A stretch of 64,000 nt of DNA from NCBI RefSeq assembly GCF_011075055.1, contig NC_058146.1, positions 11,333,820 to 11,397,819 on the forward strand, given 5' to 3'. Each line of letters starts with the position of its first letter. The stretch's first letter is position 1. Below the pieces are notes generated by a model. The model worked only from the letters and a program-made list of their open reading frames with translations. It was not told the DNA's origin and ran no database searches. Shown piece by piece: positions 1-12,394 of this stretch. A program made the translations under genes and the position numbers. Source of the stretch: Mangifera indica (taxonomy: Eukaryota; Streptophyta; Magnoliopsida; Sapindales; Anacardiaceae).

Positions 1-360
1 CAATTTTTTAAAAGAAAATAAAACATTTTTTTATCAGGTAAATAACATTTTAATTTTTAAAGTGGCTACTCATTTTAAGAAAAACAACATAGTCCATAAA
101 CAATACTTCAATCAAATAATCTTATTAATATAATTATTAATAAGGAACCAAGACAATTTATAGGTATCAAAACAATATAAGACGTCTATGATTACAATTA
201 CTCATAACCATAGCACATGGATTACTAATTTGGAAGTATGATAGAAATAACATCCAAAAGTGATAAAAGAAATATGTTATTTCTTGTCAGTATTGAATAT
301 GATTTCACTTTAATTAATATGTTTAAATATAAAAGCTAGAGAAATCCATGACTTCCAATG

Positions 361-527
361 AAGCCAATATGCTTCACTAATACTCTTGAGATAAACAAGG
401 AAATATACTCATACAACTATCATACTTAAGACAAACCATATTTTTGAGACACATGATGTATAGATACAACTGTCATATCCAAGATAAACTATATTCTTGA
501 GGCATATGTTGTATACATATATTTTAA
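361..527. repeat. Degenerate ~53-bp tandem repeat, left part
   Basis: About three diverged units containing CAACTATCAT, AAACCATATT and GAGACACATG. A further unit resumes at 1301 past the MITE, so the MITE inserted into this array. Confidence 0.5.
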
Positions 528-536
528 TATAATCAA

Positions 537-1291
537 GGCCAAAGGACTATTTCCCACCCAAGGATTGTTGTTTTCCCAAGTATCTCCTCTTTAACTTTGA
601 AAATTTCAAATACCCACCTATGAGTAGTTAAATTTAACGGTAGTAAAGGTAAAATTATCATTTTATTTATAATATTAAAACTAAAATATAATCTCCTTTT
701 CTCCCCTAAACTTTGAAAACTAAAAGTTTTCACTGAACCGAAGTTTTAAAAAATGCTAGTTTCCCCTTAGGGTTTGGTTTCCAAATCTCCAATGCTAAAT
801 CCGACAATATTGTCAATCGTCTATCTCTCATGAAGCTTCCTCTCCCTCCGGTGGTCTCTCTCTACCCATTTGGATGTCTGTTTGAATGTCAATCTTTTTC
901 TGAAAGATGAAGAGCTTTATCAGGGAAGACGAAGCTCTTTGTTTCCTATAGTCTTCCAAGCCTCATTCGATGTCGATCAGAAGTCCAAATTGGTGGGGAG
1001 AGACTGTCAGAGGGAGAGGAAGCTTTGGGAGGGATAAACAGTCGGCAACGACGTCAGATTTGATGTCGGAGATCTAAAAACCAAACCCTAGGGGGAAACT
1101 ATCATTTTTTAAAACTTAGGTTAGGGTAACACTTTTAGTTTTTAAAGTTTAGGGGGAAAAAGAGATAAAATTTTAAGAGGTTATGGTTCCGTTAAATTTA
1201 ACTGCTCATAGGTAGGTATTTGGGATTTTCAAAGTTAAATGGGGATACTTGGAAAAACAGCAATCCTTGGGTGGGAAATAGTCCTCTAGCC
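537..1291. mobile_element. Mutator-like MITE with ~290-bp TIRs
   Basis: 755-bp element bounded by a perfect 9-bp target duplication, TATAATCAA, at 528-536 and 1292-1300. The ends are inverted repeats: the left end GGCCAAAGGACTATTTCCC matches the reverse complement of the right end, GGCTAGAGGACTATTTCCC, and similarity continues for about 290 bp, past TAGGGTTTGGTTT. A 9-bp target duplication with long terminal inverted repeats is typical of Mutator-like elements. The middle 170-300 bp is less AT-rich and has no long ORF. It is non-autonomous. Confidence 0.85.
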
Positions 1292-1370
1292 TATAATCAA
1301 CCATACAACAGTCATGCACAAGAGAAACTTTATTCTAAAGACACCTATTGTACATATAAATTTCAAAAAG

Positions 1371-1684
1371 ACCCTAAATGCCTTTATGTTTTTAACATAA
1401 CTGTATGGTCTATTGGTCTTAGTCATAAAACTATCATAATTAAGAGAAACAATATTCTTAAGACACATGTTGTACTATAACTATATATATACACATATAT
1501 ATAATTATAATTATATATTTGCATCAAAATGATTATGACCAAAATAAAATTATCAGCTCAATCATAAAGAGCATGTCATTGAGTTAACAAATTACAATAT
1601 CTCTTACTAACCCTAAATATTAAAAGACCCTAAAAGCCTTTATGTTTTTAACATGATTGTATGGACTATTAGTCTAAGTCATTT
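1371..1684. repeat. Dispersed ~57-bp direct repeat pair
   Basis: The sequence at 1371-1427 (GACCCTAAATGCCTTTATG onward) recurs at 1627-1684 with a few changes. Between them lies AT-rich DNA. No gene is visible. Confidence 0.6.
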
Positions 1685-2777
1685 AGTTAAGGCATTTAAC
1701 CCTATCAACTCTATATTTATGTACTCCTTTACAATAATCCTCTTTTGTACAAGGTTCTTGACTGCATGATATTTTTTTCTTTATAACTTGATCTACTTGC
1801 AATATTGTTCTTCTTAGTAAAGAACACAAATGCACTATTATCATAAGTGATCATAAATTTTCTAAAAATTGAAAAATAGTTAAGAATGTGATCCTTCGAC
1901 AACATAACCTGAGATGTATAATAGGTCATAAATTTCATGTACATGGTTGAGACCACTATTGACAATTATTTGACATTTTATCCAGAATATGACCTTTTCA
2001 ATGAACTTAACATATCTAGAGCTAGATTTTATTATAGTTTGACAATAATCACTATCCTTAATCTTTTGCTAATATCTCATCACCTCTATAGTTATAAACC
2101 CAAGGAGCAAGAACTATATTTGTAAGGTATCAACTGAGAGCCTCAAATGCATAAGTAATATCAAGTTTCATGCATATTTATGTATACATCTAACTTCCAA
2201 TTGTTCTATCATAAAAGGCAATTCACATGTATTACCTTTCACCCTCATTCTTTAGATAGCCAATGATGCTAAACTTATCTTATTTCACAATAGACACATT
2301 ATTTGCCTTGCCATAATGCATTTTGCACCTCTCAAGCATACATTTCAAGTATGTCATTTTGAGATAAGTCAAAAGGGTCCTGGAACACCCAAAAACTAAT
2401 ATAAGCGTATAATACAATTTTGAAATTTCTTAACCAAATAATGTCTTGATAGTCTTTTGTTTTTCTTCAATCTCAAAACATTATAACAAAAATAACTATC
2501 CTCAATAGAAAACATATACTCACTTAGATACAATTTTTTTTTTTTCAATCTCCTTAGTTGACCCTTTTTTACTCCTTATTCCTCAATTGCTAAATAGTCA
2601 CTCACACTCAATATCAATATTTAATTTGCAAAAATCTAATGATGAGGAGGTGAGCTATCAACGCAGTAAGCAAAAACTAAACGAAAATATGCGTGTAAAA
2701 ATATTTAATTCAAATACTAACAAAAAGGGCCAAACGAATATAAAATAATGTATAAATACCAAAATATATCTAAACTT
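1685..2777. other. AT-rich stretch without recognised genes
   Basis: Frequent stops in all frames. The end of this stretch (from about 2570) has text resembling plant chromovirus LTRs (GGTGAGCTATCAACGCAGTAAG) and probably belongs to the older LTR described downstream. Confidence 0.4.
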
Positions 2778-2890
2778 TTCATATATCAATCTCAAGTAAA
2801 AAAATATTATATATAAATCTTGAGTAAAAAATATCTATCAATCTCGAGTAAAGAAATAGTATATATCAATCTCAAGTCAAAAATAATTTT
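2778..2890. repeat. ~32-bp tandem repeat
   Basis: About four units built on ATATATCAATCTCAAGTAA with small changes. Confidence 0.65.
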
Positions 2891-2904
2891 CAAATTCATA
2901 TCAT

Positions 2905-2985
2905 GTAGTGTCACCTGTACTCCCAGTGACCTGACCAAAATTTTAGAATCAGATGTCACTTGTAATCCCAATGACCTAGCCTGAA
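2905..2985. repeat. Two-copy short repeat (TGTCACYTGTA...)
   Basis: Two copies of a ~38-bp motif, TGTCACCTGTACTCCCAGTG and TGTCACTTGTAATCCCAATG, each followed by ACCTRRCC. It probably belongs to an old LTR. Confidence 0.45.
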
Positions 2986-3179
2986 TTCAGAAGTGTGCAC
3001 AACAGAATAGATAATCTAGTTGGACCAAACTTATAGTTTCAAAGTTCAAAGTAGATATTCAAAGATTACAGACAATGAATCAAAAACCATAAGTAATTTT
3101 ACTTTGGTTACTACCAAAATAAATTTGAAAAGCAATAACTAAGTAAATAAAATTAGGGTAAAACAAAAATGTGTATAGA

Positions 3180-3412
3180 AATACTTTATAACTCTCAAAA
3201 ACCATTCCATATAAACAAAACGAAATATCTATATTATATAACTGTCAAAAACACTTGTACCAAAATAAAAACTTATGAAAATACTTATATAAATTTTTTA
3301 GTTTAAAACAAATGTTTATGAAAATATATTATAATAAAAAAAACCTTTATATACACATAAAATGACATATTTATATAACTTACAAAAATATTTATATAAA
3401 TCCTTCGGTTTA
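3180..3412. repeat. AT-rich degenerate tandem array, left part
   Basis: Repeats of ATATTTATATAACTTAC plus AAAAATATTTATATA and AAACAAAACGAAAT. The same units continue at 10176-10560, so this was one array before the gypsy insertion. Confidence 0.6.
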
Positions 3413-3417
3413 CAAGA

Positions 3418-4443
3418 TGGTGCATATCCATCAAAATAATGCAACAACACACAAACTCAATTCTGGAAATTACTATCATATGGCACAACAGCAATTTTGT
3501 ATTTCAATTTTAACCAATCAAATGACCTCCTAATCATACAAATTATAGATCATTGGAAAAGGCATTCAAAGAGCTTTCTAATGGTATATGATAGCAATCA
3601 CAACTTAATCAATAAGGCATTTAAAAACTTGTCTCAAAGTTTGTTGGCAAAATCTGAAAATGGCAAAAACATACACTGTGAATAGTATCCGAGGCAAACA
3701 ACTCACATTCACACCTTCACACTTTGGATTTCAAGGGTAACAAGAAAATTAACCAAGGCATAAAAGAAAGTTGTACCAACCTTGGGATCTTCCACTATTA
3801 ATTCTTCCTCCAAGATGAATTAGATAAAGGAACAAGCAAATAAAGAAAAGCTACAAAGCTTTGCTTGAGAATTTGTACTATCAAAGAAGTCTAGCCTTTA
3901 CAAGTGAAAAAAACCACTCTTATATACAAGAGGAAGTGGCGACCAAAATGGGCATTAATTAGTCAAGTAAACTATGCCCTTTATTTAAGCTTAGTCATTC
4001 ATTTAAACTAAGATCATACCATATTAATGAAGAAAATAACAAAAGGGAACAATGTTTCCACAAAAGGGAACAACGTTTCCCTAAAAGGTGGAACTATGTC
4101 CACCAACTAAAGTTACTTGCTTTCCCTTTAGTTGCAATTCAACTAAATGGGCTTCATGACATCTTGGGCTCCAATTTAAGTGATAGATGGCAGCCTCATC
4201 TACTTGGGCTTCAAAGTGGGCTTATAGTTGGCTTCTTGGACTCATTTAAGCTTTCATTTCATTAAGGCCTTGGATGTAAGTAATGAAAGTGCACCCAAAA
4301 GTAAAGTTGGGCCAAATTGGAGATGGCAAAGGTTCTTTGGACTTGCATGAAGCTTTTCCTCATTTCCTTTATTAGCTTTGGCTGAGTGGTGCATGGCTAA
4401 GAACTTGGGGGCTAAAAATGTTAAAATGGCCGGAGATACATTG
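3418..4443 (-). repeat. 3' LTR of gypsy element
   Basis: Direct repeat of 9174-10170 with numerous differences. The upper boundary is 4440-4443 because the first LTR bases have changed. CAAGA lies just below it at 3413-3417. Confidence 0.88.
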
Positions 4444-4754
4444 TCCCCCTTGGGTTGGGAAGGATTTGCCCTCAAGTCCTCAAGGTGACCATCCTTCATA
4501 TATGATGAAAGATCTCTAATGTTAAAGGTGGTCGAGACTCCTCCCATTTCATCTGGAAGATTCATCTTGTATGCATTATCATTCACCCTCTCAAGCACTT
4601 CAAATGGTTCATCAGCCCTTGGAGCTAGCTTACTCCTTCTTTTGCTTGGAAATCTCTCTTTTCTCAAATACACCCAAACCAAGTCACTAGGTTTGAAAAT
4701 GGATGGCTTCCTATATTTGTTGACCTTCTTCTTGTAAGCTTCATTGGTCTTCAT
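4254..4754 (-). pseudogene. Gypsy integrase C-terminal region
   Basis: An SH3-like C-terminal domain is visible as DLVWVYLRKERFPSKRRSKL and PRADEPFEVLERVNDNAYKM (GPF/GPY-like module). No chromodomain is seen. The frame stays open through the polypurine tract and about 190 bp into the 3' LTR, ending at 4254. Confidence 0.8.
4441..4458 (-). other. Polypurine tract of gypsy element
   Basis: AAGGGGGACAA on the minus strand directly before the 3' LTR (TGTATCTCCGG). It lies inside the open frame of the integrase C-terminus. Confidence 0.8.
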
Positions 4755-5684
4755 GATCTAAAATTTGATGGATTCATGGAGTTTCTTCATGGCAGTAGCT
4801 TTCTCCTTGGCTTCCTTATGAATTTGTACATCAAAAGGCAAAGAAGTTAAATCCAAAAGAGTTAAAGGATTGAGATCATACACTACCTCAAATGGATAGT
4901 GTCCGATTGTAATGTTTTAACTCCTATTGTATACAAATTCAGCTTAGGCAAGCTTCAAATCCTAATCTCTCAAATGTTTACAGACCATAGTTCTCAAAAT
5001 GGCTCTTAAGTTTCTATTGGTTGCTTTAGTTCGGCCATCTATTTGTAGGTGATAGGAGGTGCTAAACATGAGTTTACTACCCAATTTACTCTATAAAGTC
5101 CTCAAAAAATGGCTTAAGAATTTGGTATCCCTATCCGAAACTATGGTTCTAGGGATTCCATGAAGTCTCACCACTTCTTTGAAGAATAAGTTAGCCACTT
5201 TGCTTGCATCTTCAATCTTGGTGCTTGGTAGGAACTGAGCCATTTTGGAAAACCTATCAACCACCACTATTATTGTATCCTTCCTCCTTTGAGTTCTAGA
5301 AAAAGCTGTTATAAAATCCTTACTTAGATCTTCTTAAGGCTATTCTGGAACTGGCAAAGGCATGTAAGGACCAGCTTTGAAATGAGATTTGGACATTTGA
5401 TAAGTGTCAAACCTTGCTACAATAGCTTGGACGTCACCAACCATTTTAGGCCAATAGAAATATTCCTTAAGCATCTCTAAGGTTTTATTTATGCCAAAAT
5501 GACCTGCCAACCTACCACCATGTGTCTCCCTAATGAGAAGCTTTCTAAAAGAACCCTTAGGTATACATAATTTGGTTCCTTTGAAGAGGAAACCATCATG
5601 GACAGTGTAGTCTTCAAGGGCACCCATTGAACACTTCTTTAAGATCTCTTCAAGCTCTTCATCTTCATGATAATAATCTTTCAT
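4755..5684 (-). pseudogene. Gypsy integrase (zinc-binding and core)
   Basis: The N-terminal H2C2 region at 5684-5340 contains ETHGGRLAGHFGINKTLEML and YFYWPKMVGDV. The two Cys positions read Phe and Tyr (RFDTYQMSKS), so the zinc site is lost. The core continues below 5340 with [14 protein letters not shown] and [15 protein letters not shown]. The position of the third catalytic acid is Lys (DGRTKATNR; AAA instead of GAA). Three stops interrupt it. It could not catalyse integration. Confidence 0.85.
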
Positions 5685-5699
5685 GAGTTGAAACCCAAG

Positions 5700-6381
5700 G
5701 ACTCGTGCATCAAGTATGGATAATAGATAATGTCTCCTTGAGAGTGCATCAACAACTGTATTAGAAGCTTCTTACTTATAGGAAGAAACAAAAGAAAAAG
5801 ATTAAAGGAATTCTACCCATTTAGCATGCCTTGCACTTATCTTTTGTTGGCTACTAAAAAACTTCAAAGCTTGATGATCTGAATGGAGAATAAATTGCTT
5901 AGGCCTTAAGTAATGACTCCAATGATCTAAGGCCCTAACAATAGCATAAAATTCTTTATCATAGGTAGAATATCTCCTCTTTGTATCATTAAGCTTCTCA
6001 CTAAAATAAGCTATAGGTCTTTTAGCTTGAATGAGGACTGCCCTAATGCTAACTCCACTAACATCATGCTCAACTTCAAATACTTTATCAAAGTCAGGTA
6101 AGGCTAAGATAAGGGCTTCACATAACCTTTTTTAATCTCCTCAAATGCTTTGGAGGTTATCATGGACCATTCAAACCCATTCTTCTTCATGCATTCAGTG
6201 ATGGGAGCCATGAAAGTGCTAAAATTAGGCACAAAATGCCTATAGAAATAAGCAAGGCCATGGAAGCTCTTTACTTCAGTAAGAGTCTTCGGTTGGGGCC
6301 AAGTTTTAATGGCTTCTACCTTGGATTGATCAACTTGGATGCCATCTTTGGAAACTACATATCCAAGGAACATAACTTGGT
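5700..6381 (-). pseudogene. Gypsy RNase H / connection region
   Basis: The segment at 6373-6104 reads [20 protein letters not shown] and [20 protein letters not shown], the connection after RT. Below it the RNase H part can be followed in broken frames to about 5700 (for example ADNTVVDALSRR-like text near 5760-5720). It has several stops. Confidence 0.75.
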
Positions 6382-6981
6382 CTACAAAGAAATCACACTC
6401 TCTTCCTTTGCATACAACTTATTCTTTCTCAATACATCAAAGATACTCCTCAAGTGCAAGACATGATCATCACAAATTTTGTTGTACACTAATATGTCAT
6501 CAAAATACACAACAACAAAAGAGCCAATGAAAGGTTTGAGTACCTCATTCATAAGTCTCATGAAGGTGTTTGGAGTATTTGAAAGGCCAAAGGGCATAAC
6601 CAACAATTCATATAAGCCTCCCTTAGTCTTGAAGGTTGTCTTCCATTCATCTTTTTCTTTCATCCTTATTTGATGGTAACCACTCCTTAGATCAATTTTG
6701 GAGAAGACATAAACACCATGTAACTCATCAAACATGTCATCAAGTCTAGGGATAGGATACTTATACTTGATGGTTATATTGTTAATGGCTCTATTATCCA
6801 CACATATCCTATATGAGCCATCTTTCTTAGGAACAAGTAGGGTTATAACAAAACATGGACTTATGTTAGGCCTTACAAGGCCTTTTTCAATCAATTCTTC
6901 CACTTGCCTTTGTAACTTTTTAGTCTTCATGGGATTGCATCTATAGGTTGGCTTATTAGGCAATGGTGCACCCAGAACCAA
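6382..6981 (-). pseudogene. Gypsy reverse transcriptase domain
   Basis: About 200 codons open. It shows the RT blocks in order: LLVPKKDGSYRICVDNRAIN, YPIPRLDDMFDELHG, FSKIDLRSGYHQIRM, VMPFGLSNTPNTFMRLMN and the catalytic YFDDILVY. The active-site Asp pair is intact. A stop at 6382 breaks the link to RNase H. The domain would copy element RNA to cDNA in the virus-like particle. Confidence 0.92.
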
Positions 6982-7140
6982 ATCAATTTGATGTTCAATG
7001 CCTCTTATAAGAGGGAGGCCGAATAGAAGCTCTAGTGGGAATACATCTTCAAATTCAGCTAAGAGAGGTTAAACTAAGGGATGGGCTTCTTTCTTCTCAT
7101 GTTTGATCTCCCTTTCAAGTATAATTAATGCAAAGACAGG

Positions 7141-7653
7141 TTACAAACTCAAAAGAGCCTTTTCTACTTGCTGCCCATTCATATACATACTCTTCCTTCT
7201 AGCTTTTTTCCCTTTGATAGCTTTAATAGCTTCTTGGGGACTAAGAGGTAGCAAAGTAATGGTCTTCCCCTTGAATTTGAAGGAATTAGTGTTCTTTTTA
7301 CCATTATGAGTTACTTCTCTATCAAATTGCCAAGGTCTCCCTAGTAACAAATGACATGCATCCATGGGAACTACATCACACACAATCTCATCTTGGTAAT
7401 GCTTGCCAATAGAGAAGGAAACAAATACTTGTTTGGCTACTTGAAGGCTGGTCCCATTGCTTAACCATTGAAGCTTATATGGTTGAGGATAAGGTATGGT
7501 AGACAATCCAAGTTTCTTTACTAATGTAGATGAAGCCACATTTGCACAACTTCCACTATCTATAATCAAATAACACACCTTGCCTCTAATAGTGCATCTT
7601 GATTGGAAAATTTGAAGCCTTTGTTCCTCATGTGGAAAGGACTTAGAATGCAA
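7141..7653 (-). pseudogene. Gypsy aspartic protease region
   Basis: 170 open codons. The active-site segment reads LIIDSGSCANVAS, with the catalytic Asp in DSG, followed by the flap and CHLLLGRPWQFDREVTHNG, a conserved region after gypsy protease. This domain would cleave the Gag-Pol polyprotein. It is separated from gag and RT by stops, so it is a pseudogene segment although the active-site motif is intact. Confidence 0.85.
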
Positions 7654-7800
7654 TGCTCTTCTAAATTATTAACATCTCTCATTAATCAGCCCTTTGCATG
7701 ACCTCTTTTTTTTCTTCTTCGGCAGCTCCATCTTTATGGCCATAATCTTCATTTTCTTCATCTTTTTAAAGAGATTCTTCAATAGCTTGAATCTCTATCA

Positions 7801-8950
7801 ATGACAAAGATTTTCTATTTGGGCATTCGGTTTGGAAGTGTCCATAGCCCTGGCATTTGAATCACTTTTTATTGGAAAAATCAAGTTTTCCTATCTTTGA
7901 TTTGTTCTTGCTAGGTTCTATAACCTTTTCTTTCCCTTTCTCCTTAGAAGTGGTTTTGACAGCCTTATAGTTGGATGGAAAACCCTTTTGAAAAGTGGTT
8001 CTCTTGTTGAAAGGAGGACTTTTGGAGAATGAAGTCTCTTTGGTAAATGGCTTAGCAACTATAGATTTCATGGCCTTATTTTGCTTCTCTACCTTAATAG
8101 CCAACTTACAAACATCTTCAAAAGTGCAATATGGTTGCAATTCTACCATATGAGTAATGTATTGGTTTAAGCCACCAATGAATCTTGCAATGGTTTGCTC
8201 TTTCACTTTCGACAACTCACTCCTCATTAATAGCTTCTTAAACTCCCTTATGTAATACTCTACTGCATCACTTCTTTACTTAAAGGTGTGTAGCTTGAGG
8301 TAAAGATCTTGTTTATGGTTGTCTAAAAGGAATCTTCTCTTCATAAGCTTCTTTAGTTTCTCCTAAAATCTCACTCTCTCTTTACCATCTCTTTCCCTTT
8401 GCTTCTTAAGATTTTCCCACCATAAGGATGCATAATCCTTGAATTTTAAGATGGCAAGTTTACATTTCTTCTCATCTAAATAACCCTTATATTCAAAAAC
8501 TCTCTTTATAGCATGTAACCAATCAACAAAATCATCCAGACTTATGCTCCCTTTGAATTTCAGAATTTAAATCCTTCAACCCCTATCATCATCTTTTTCT
8601 CTCCTAGGTGGCCTCTCTTGTTCTTCCTCACTTGAATAATCATGAAGCATCAATTCCTCCCTGTGATGTCTAGAAGGAAGAGGGGAAGATCTAATATGCC
8701 TTCTTGGTTGATGTAGTTAGGTTGGGTGAGGTGGAGAAGGGGGTATTTGGCTTTGTGTTGAAGTTTTGGGTTGTGATAAGGGTGCTCGACTTTGAGTGAG
8801 GGTCAAGTCTCTCATCATTTGCATCATTTGATTCATTTGGTCCTTAATGACCTTAAATTCTCCTTTAACCTCTTCTTTTAGTGACATGTGGGCAAATTCC
8901 CAAGGATGAGAAGGTGAGGAGGATGAGGATGAAGTTCTTTTATGGGACAT
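7801..8950 (-). pseudogene. Gypsy gag with CCHC knuckle
   Basis: The frame opens at ATG 8950 (MSHKRTSSSSSSP, a Ser-rich head with an amphipathic Met/Gln stretch) and continues in several frames. The retrotransposon gag domain shows YASLWWENLKKQRERDG around 8400 and EQTIARFIGGLNQYITHMVE near 8190-8130. A CCHC knuckle follows at 7850-7810 as CQGYGHFQTEC. The codon for its first Cys is now TGA (7862-7864), so the frame ends exactly there. Other breaks lie between 8228 and 8716. Gag would package element RNA in cytoplasmic particles. Confidence 0.85.
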
Positions 8951-9158
8951 TTTTGGGTAATGGCTTGTAGGTAAAGGCTAAAGGTTATAAGTGTTTAAAG
9001 GTTGGGGGGAATATTGGTAAGTGTTTAGGTTAAGGAAGGTTTGTGTTTTAAGCAAATTAAGGTTTTGTAAATAGTAACTTTAAGTGAACAGTAAATTCTG
9101 ATGATGAACAGTAGCTTCGAGAGGTAGAAATCAGTCAACAAATCATATAAACAACCTG

Positions 9159-9171
9159 GGCTCTGATACCA
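9159..9171 (-). other. Primer-binding site (initiator Met-tRNA)
   Basis: On the minus strand TGGTATCAGAGCC begins two bases after the 5' LTR. This matches the 3' end of plant initiator Met-tRNA, the common primer for plant LTR elements. Confidence 0.9.
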
Positions 9172-9173
9172 AA

Positions 9174-10170
9174 TGGTGCATATCCATCAAGACAATACAA
9201 CAACACACAAACTCAATTATGGAAATTACTATTCATATGACAAATAACAATTTTTTCTTTTAATTTTAACCAATCAAATGACCTCTTAATCATACAAATT
9301 ATAGATCATTGGAAAAGACATTCAAAGAGCTTTCTAATGGTATATGATAGCAATCACAACTCAATCAACAAGGCATTCAAAACTTGTCTCAAAGTTTGTT
9401 GGTAAAATCTAAAAATGGCAAAAACATACACTGTGAACAGTATCCGAGGCAAACAACTCACATTCACACTTTGGATTTCAAGGGTAACAAGAAAATTAAC
9501 CAAGGCATAAAGGAAAGTTCCACCAACCTTGGGATCTTCTACCACCAATTCTTCCTCCAAGATGAATTGGATAAAGGAACAAGCAAATAAAGAAAAGTTA
9601 CAAAACTTTGTTTGAGAATTTTTACTATCAAAGAAGTCTAGCCTTTACAAATGGAAAAAACCACTCTTATATACAAGAGGAAGTGGCAGCCAAAATGGGC
9701 ATTAATTAGACAAGCAAACTATGCCCTTTATTTAAGCTTAGCCATTCATTTAAACTAAAGTCATACCATATTAATGAAGAAAATAACAAAAGGGAACAAC
9801 TTTTCCCTAAAAGGTGGAACTATGTCCACCAACTAAAGTTACTTGCTTTCTTTTTAGTTGCAATTCAACTAAATAGGCTTCATGGCATCTTGGGCTCCAA
9901 TTTAAGTGATGAATGACTATCTCATCTACTTGGGCTTCAAAGTGGGCTTATAATTGGCTTCTTGGACTCATTTAAGCTTCATTTTCATTAAGGCCTTGGA
10001 TGCAAGTAATGAGTGTGCACCCAAAAGTAAGATTTGGCCAAATTGGAGATGACAAAGGTTCTTTGGACTTGCATGGAGCTTTTCCCTCATTTCCTTCATT
10101 AGTTTGGGCCGAGTGTTCCATGGCTAAGAACTTAAGGGCTAAAAATGTTGAAGTGACCGGAGATACATCA
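9174..10170 (-). repeat. 5' LTR of gypsy element
   Basis: Direct repeat of 3418-4443. On the minus strand it starts TGATGTATCTCCGG and ends TGGATATGCACCA. CAAGA follows at 10171-10175. Confidence 0.9.
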
Positions 10171-10175
10171 CAAGA

Positions 10176-10560
10176 AATGTTTACAAAAATATTTTTTACC
10201 TTGACAAAAACATTTGTATATGAACAAAACAAAATATTTATATAACTTACGAAAGCTTTTATATATAAACAGAATGAATTATTCACATAACTTATGAAAA
10301 TATTTATATATACAAAAACAAAATATTCATATAACTTAAAAATTTATATATAAACAAAACGAACCATTTAAAAAGTTGATAAATACATTTTTATATACAC
10401 AAAATGAAATATTTATATAACTTACAAAAGTATTTATATATAAACAAATTGAAATATTTATATAAGTTACAAAAACATTTGTATGAATTTTTAAGTTTAA
10501 TAGAAAATGTGTATAAAAATATTATATAATTTATGAAAACCAAAATTTTTAGATTTGACT
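10176..10560. repeat. AT-rich degenerate tandem array, right part
   Basis: About eight diverged units of 40-60 bp with ATATTTATATAACTTAC and TATATAAACAAAACGAA, continuing the array at 3180-3412. Confidence 0.65.
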
Positions 10561-12394
10561 ATCATTTCCAAACATATAACATTTATGTGCGTATAAAAAG
10601 AATAGTTTTTACTTTCCTTGATTAAGAGCAAATATCCACACAACTCTTATATATTTCAAACTATCACACAAAACCTATTTAGATTCCTAGCCACAATCAT
10701 TGAATTCAACTTGTGTCAATAACTCTTGAAATCCTTTTAGATTCTATTGAAAAACCTCAATTCAATCCTGATTTCACAAATTCTAAAGGTACTCAAATGA
10801 ACAACTTTAAACCCAACTAACACATGTTTACAATATAGAACCTTTGTTTCATAAATTTTATAAATTTCTATACAAATTGAAATATTACAAAACTTGGCAA
10901 GGACAAAGAAAACATATACATAGTTTACTAGAGAAATATTTACCTTAAAAGGATATAAAAACTTCTTGAAAAATCAATTTCTTCCACAGCTAAAGAACAC
11001 TGTCAACAGTTTTTAGGTTTGATAGTTCAAGCTTCTAGTAATTTTATAAAATTCTATATAAATTAAAAAATTACGAAATTTTGCAAAAATAAACTTCACA
11101 TATTGATGGTTTAAATAAAAAAATCAACCTGAAAATAATTTAAAAAGCCAAGCAAAACACATTTCTTTAACAAATCACTAACATTGCCAAGCATCTTCCA
11201 AATTGGACACATAATCTTGTAACAATTTTAATAAATATCATATAATTTGTAAAATTGTGAAAATTTCCAAAATTAAACTAGTCATGCTAATTTATTTATA
11301 AAAATATATTTAACTAAAAAATACTTCAGAAAGCTCTAAAAATTAAATTATTTTCACAAGTCACAGACTTTGCCACAGAAATTTTATGTTTAACACTCAA
11401 TCTTATAACAACTTTCATAAATCATATTTAATTAGTAAAATTACGAAAATTTTCATTGTAGAACTAGACATACTAAATTTATATATAAAAAATATATTCA
11501 GATTGAAAATGTTTAAGAAAACTATAAAAATACTAAATTCTTTTATAAGTTACAAACTCTATAAAAATTTCAAGATTTAACACCTTAAGATTCTAACAAA
11601 TTTTTTGCCCTTTTTATAACTTATAAAATCAAATAAAATTCATAAAATGGTTAATAATACTCTGTAGCATTTTAAATAATTTTTTTTAAATACTTTAAAC
11701 TAGCAATTTAAACTCACATCGTATATAAACAAACTATTAAAAATTCCAGATTTTTATAAAATTGAGTTGATATGTAAAATAACATAAAATATAATATATA
11801 TGAAAAATTATTATTAACAAATAGAAATATTCAAGGGTAACATAAATATTATCAATGAAAATCCAAAAATAATATATATTTTCTTTTGTTTATTATATAA
11901 ACTAATATACTACTCTTATAGAACAAATAATGTACAATATAAACTAGGACATATTCTACTTTACAATGACACAATTGAATTGAAATTCTAAAAAAACCCA
12001 ATCCTCAAATCATAAAACACCTATATACCCAAATAAATGAAAATGTTGAGACGTACCTTAATGTGAGAAATTATATCAACATTGCTTCACTATTTTAGTT
12101 TTCTTATCGAGAATTCTTCTCTTTCTAAAACTAATACTCAAAATCTTCCTTTTTGCTTTAAAAGAAAATATCATGTCTTTTCTTTTTTTGTTTTCAACAT
12201 AAGCTTTAAAATGAAATCACATTTACCTTCAATTTAATGACAAATAAAAGTATCTTTTCTTTTTATGGCAAGCTTGACTTTTATCCCTGCTTTTAACTAA
12301 TAAAATGTTTTTCAAATTTGAACTTACCTTATCCCCTAAAAATTTAAATCTCTTCCTATAATAACATCTATCCTATTTAAAATAATACTAATGC
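10561..12394. other. AT-rich LTR-derived DNA, no gene
   Basis: Very AT-rich with stops in all frames; I place it in the older chromovirus LTR. Several near repeats of AATTTTATAAATTTCTATA and AAATTACGAAATTTT occur between 10.85 and 11.6 kb. Confidence 0.4.

Larger units (their letters stand above)
3418..10170 (-). mobile_element. Ty3/gypsy LTR retrotransposon, decayed
   Basis: Complete structure on the minus strand: target duplication CAAGA at 3413-3417 and 10171-10175, two ~1.0-kb LTRs, an initiator Met-tRNA primer site next to the 5' LTR, a polypurine tract next to the 3' LTR, and gag, protease, RT, RNase H and integrase in the usual gypsy order. The LTRs differ by many substitutions and small indels, so the insertion is old. 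Several stops and frameshifts prevent expression. No chromodomain was seen after integrase. Confidence 0.93.

Noticed and set aside
6236..6946. Plus-strand frames opposite the gypsy RT
   Set aside because: Antisense shadows of the RT and connection domains.
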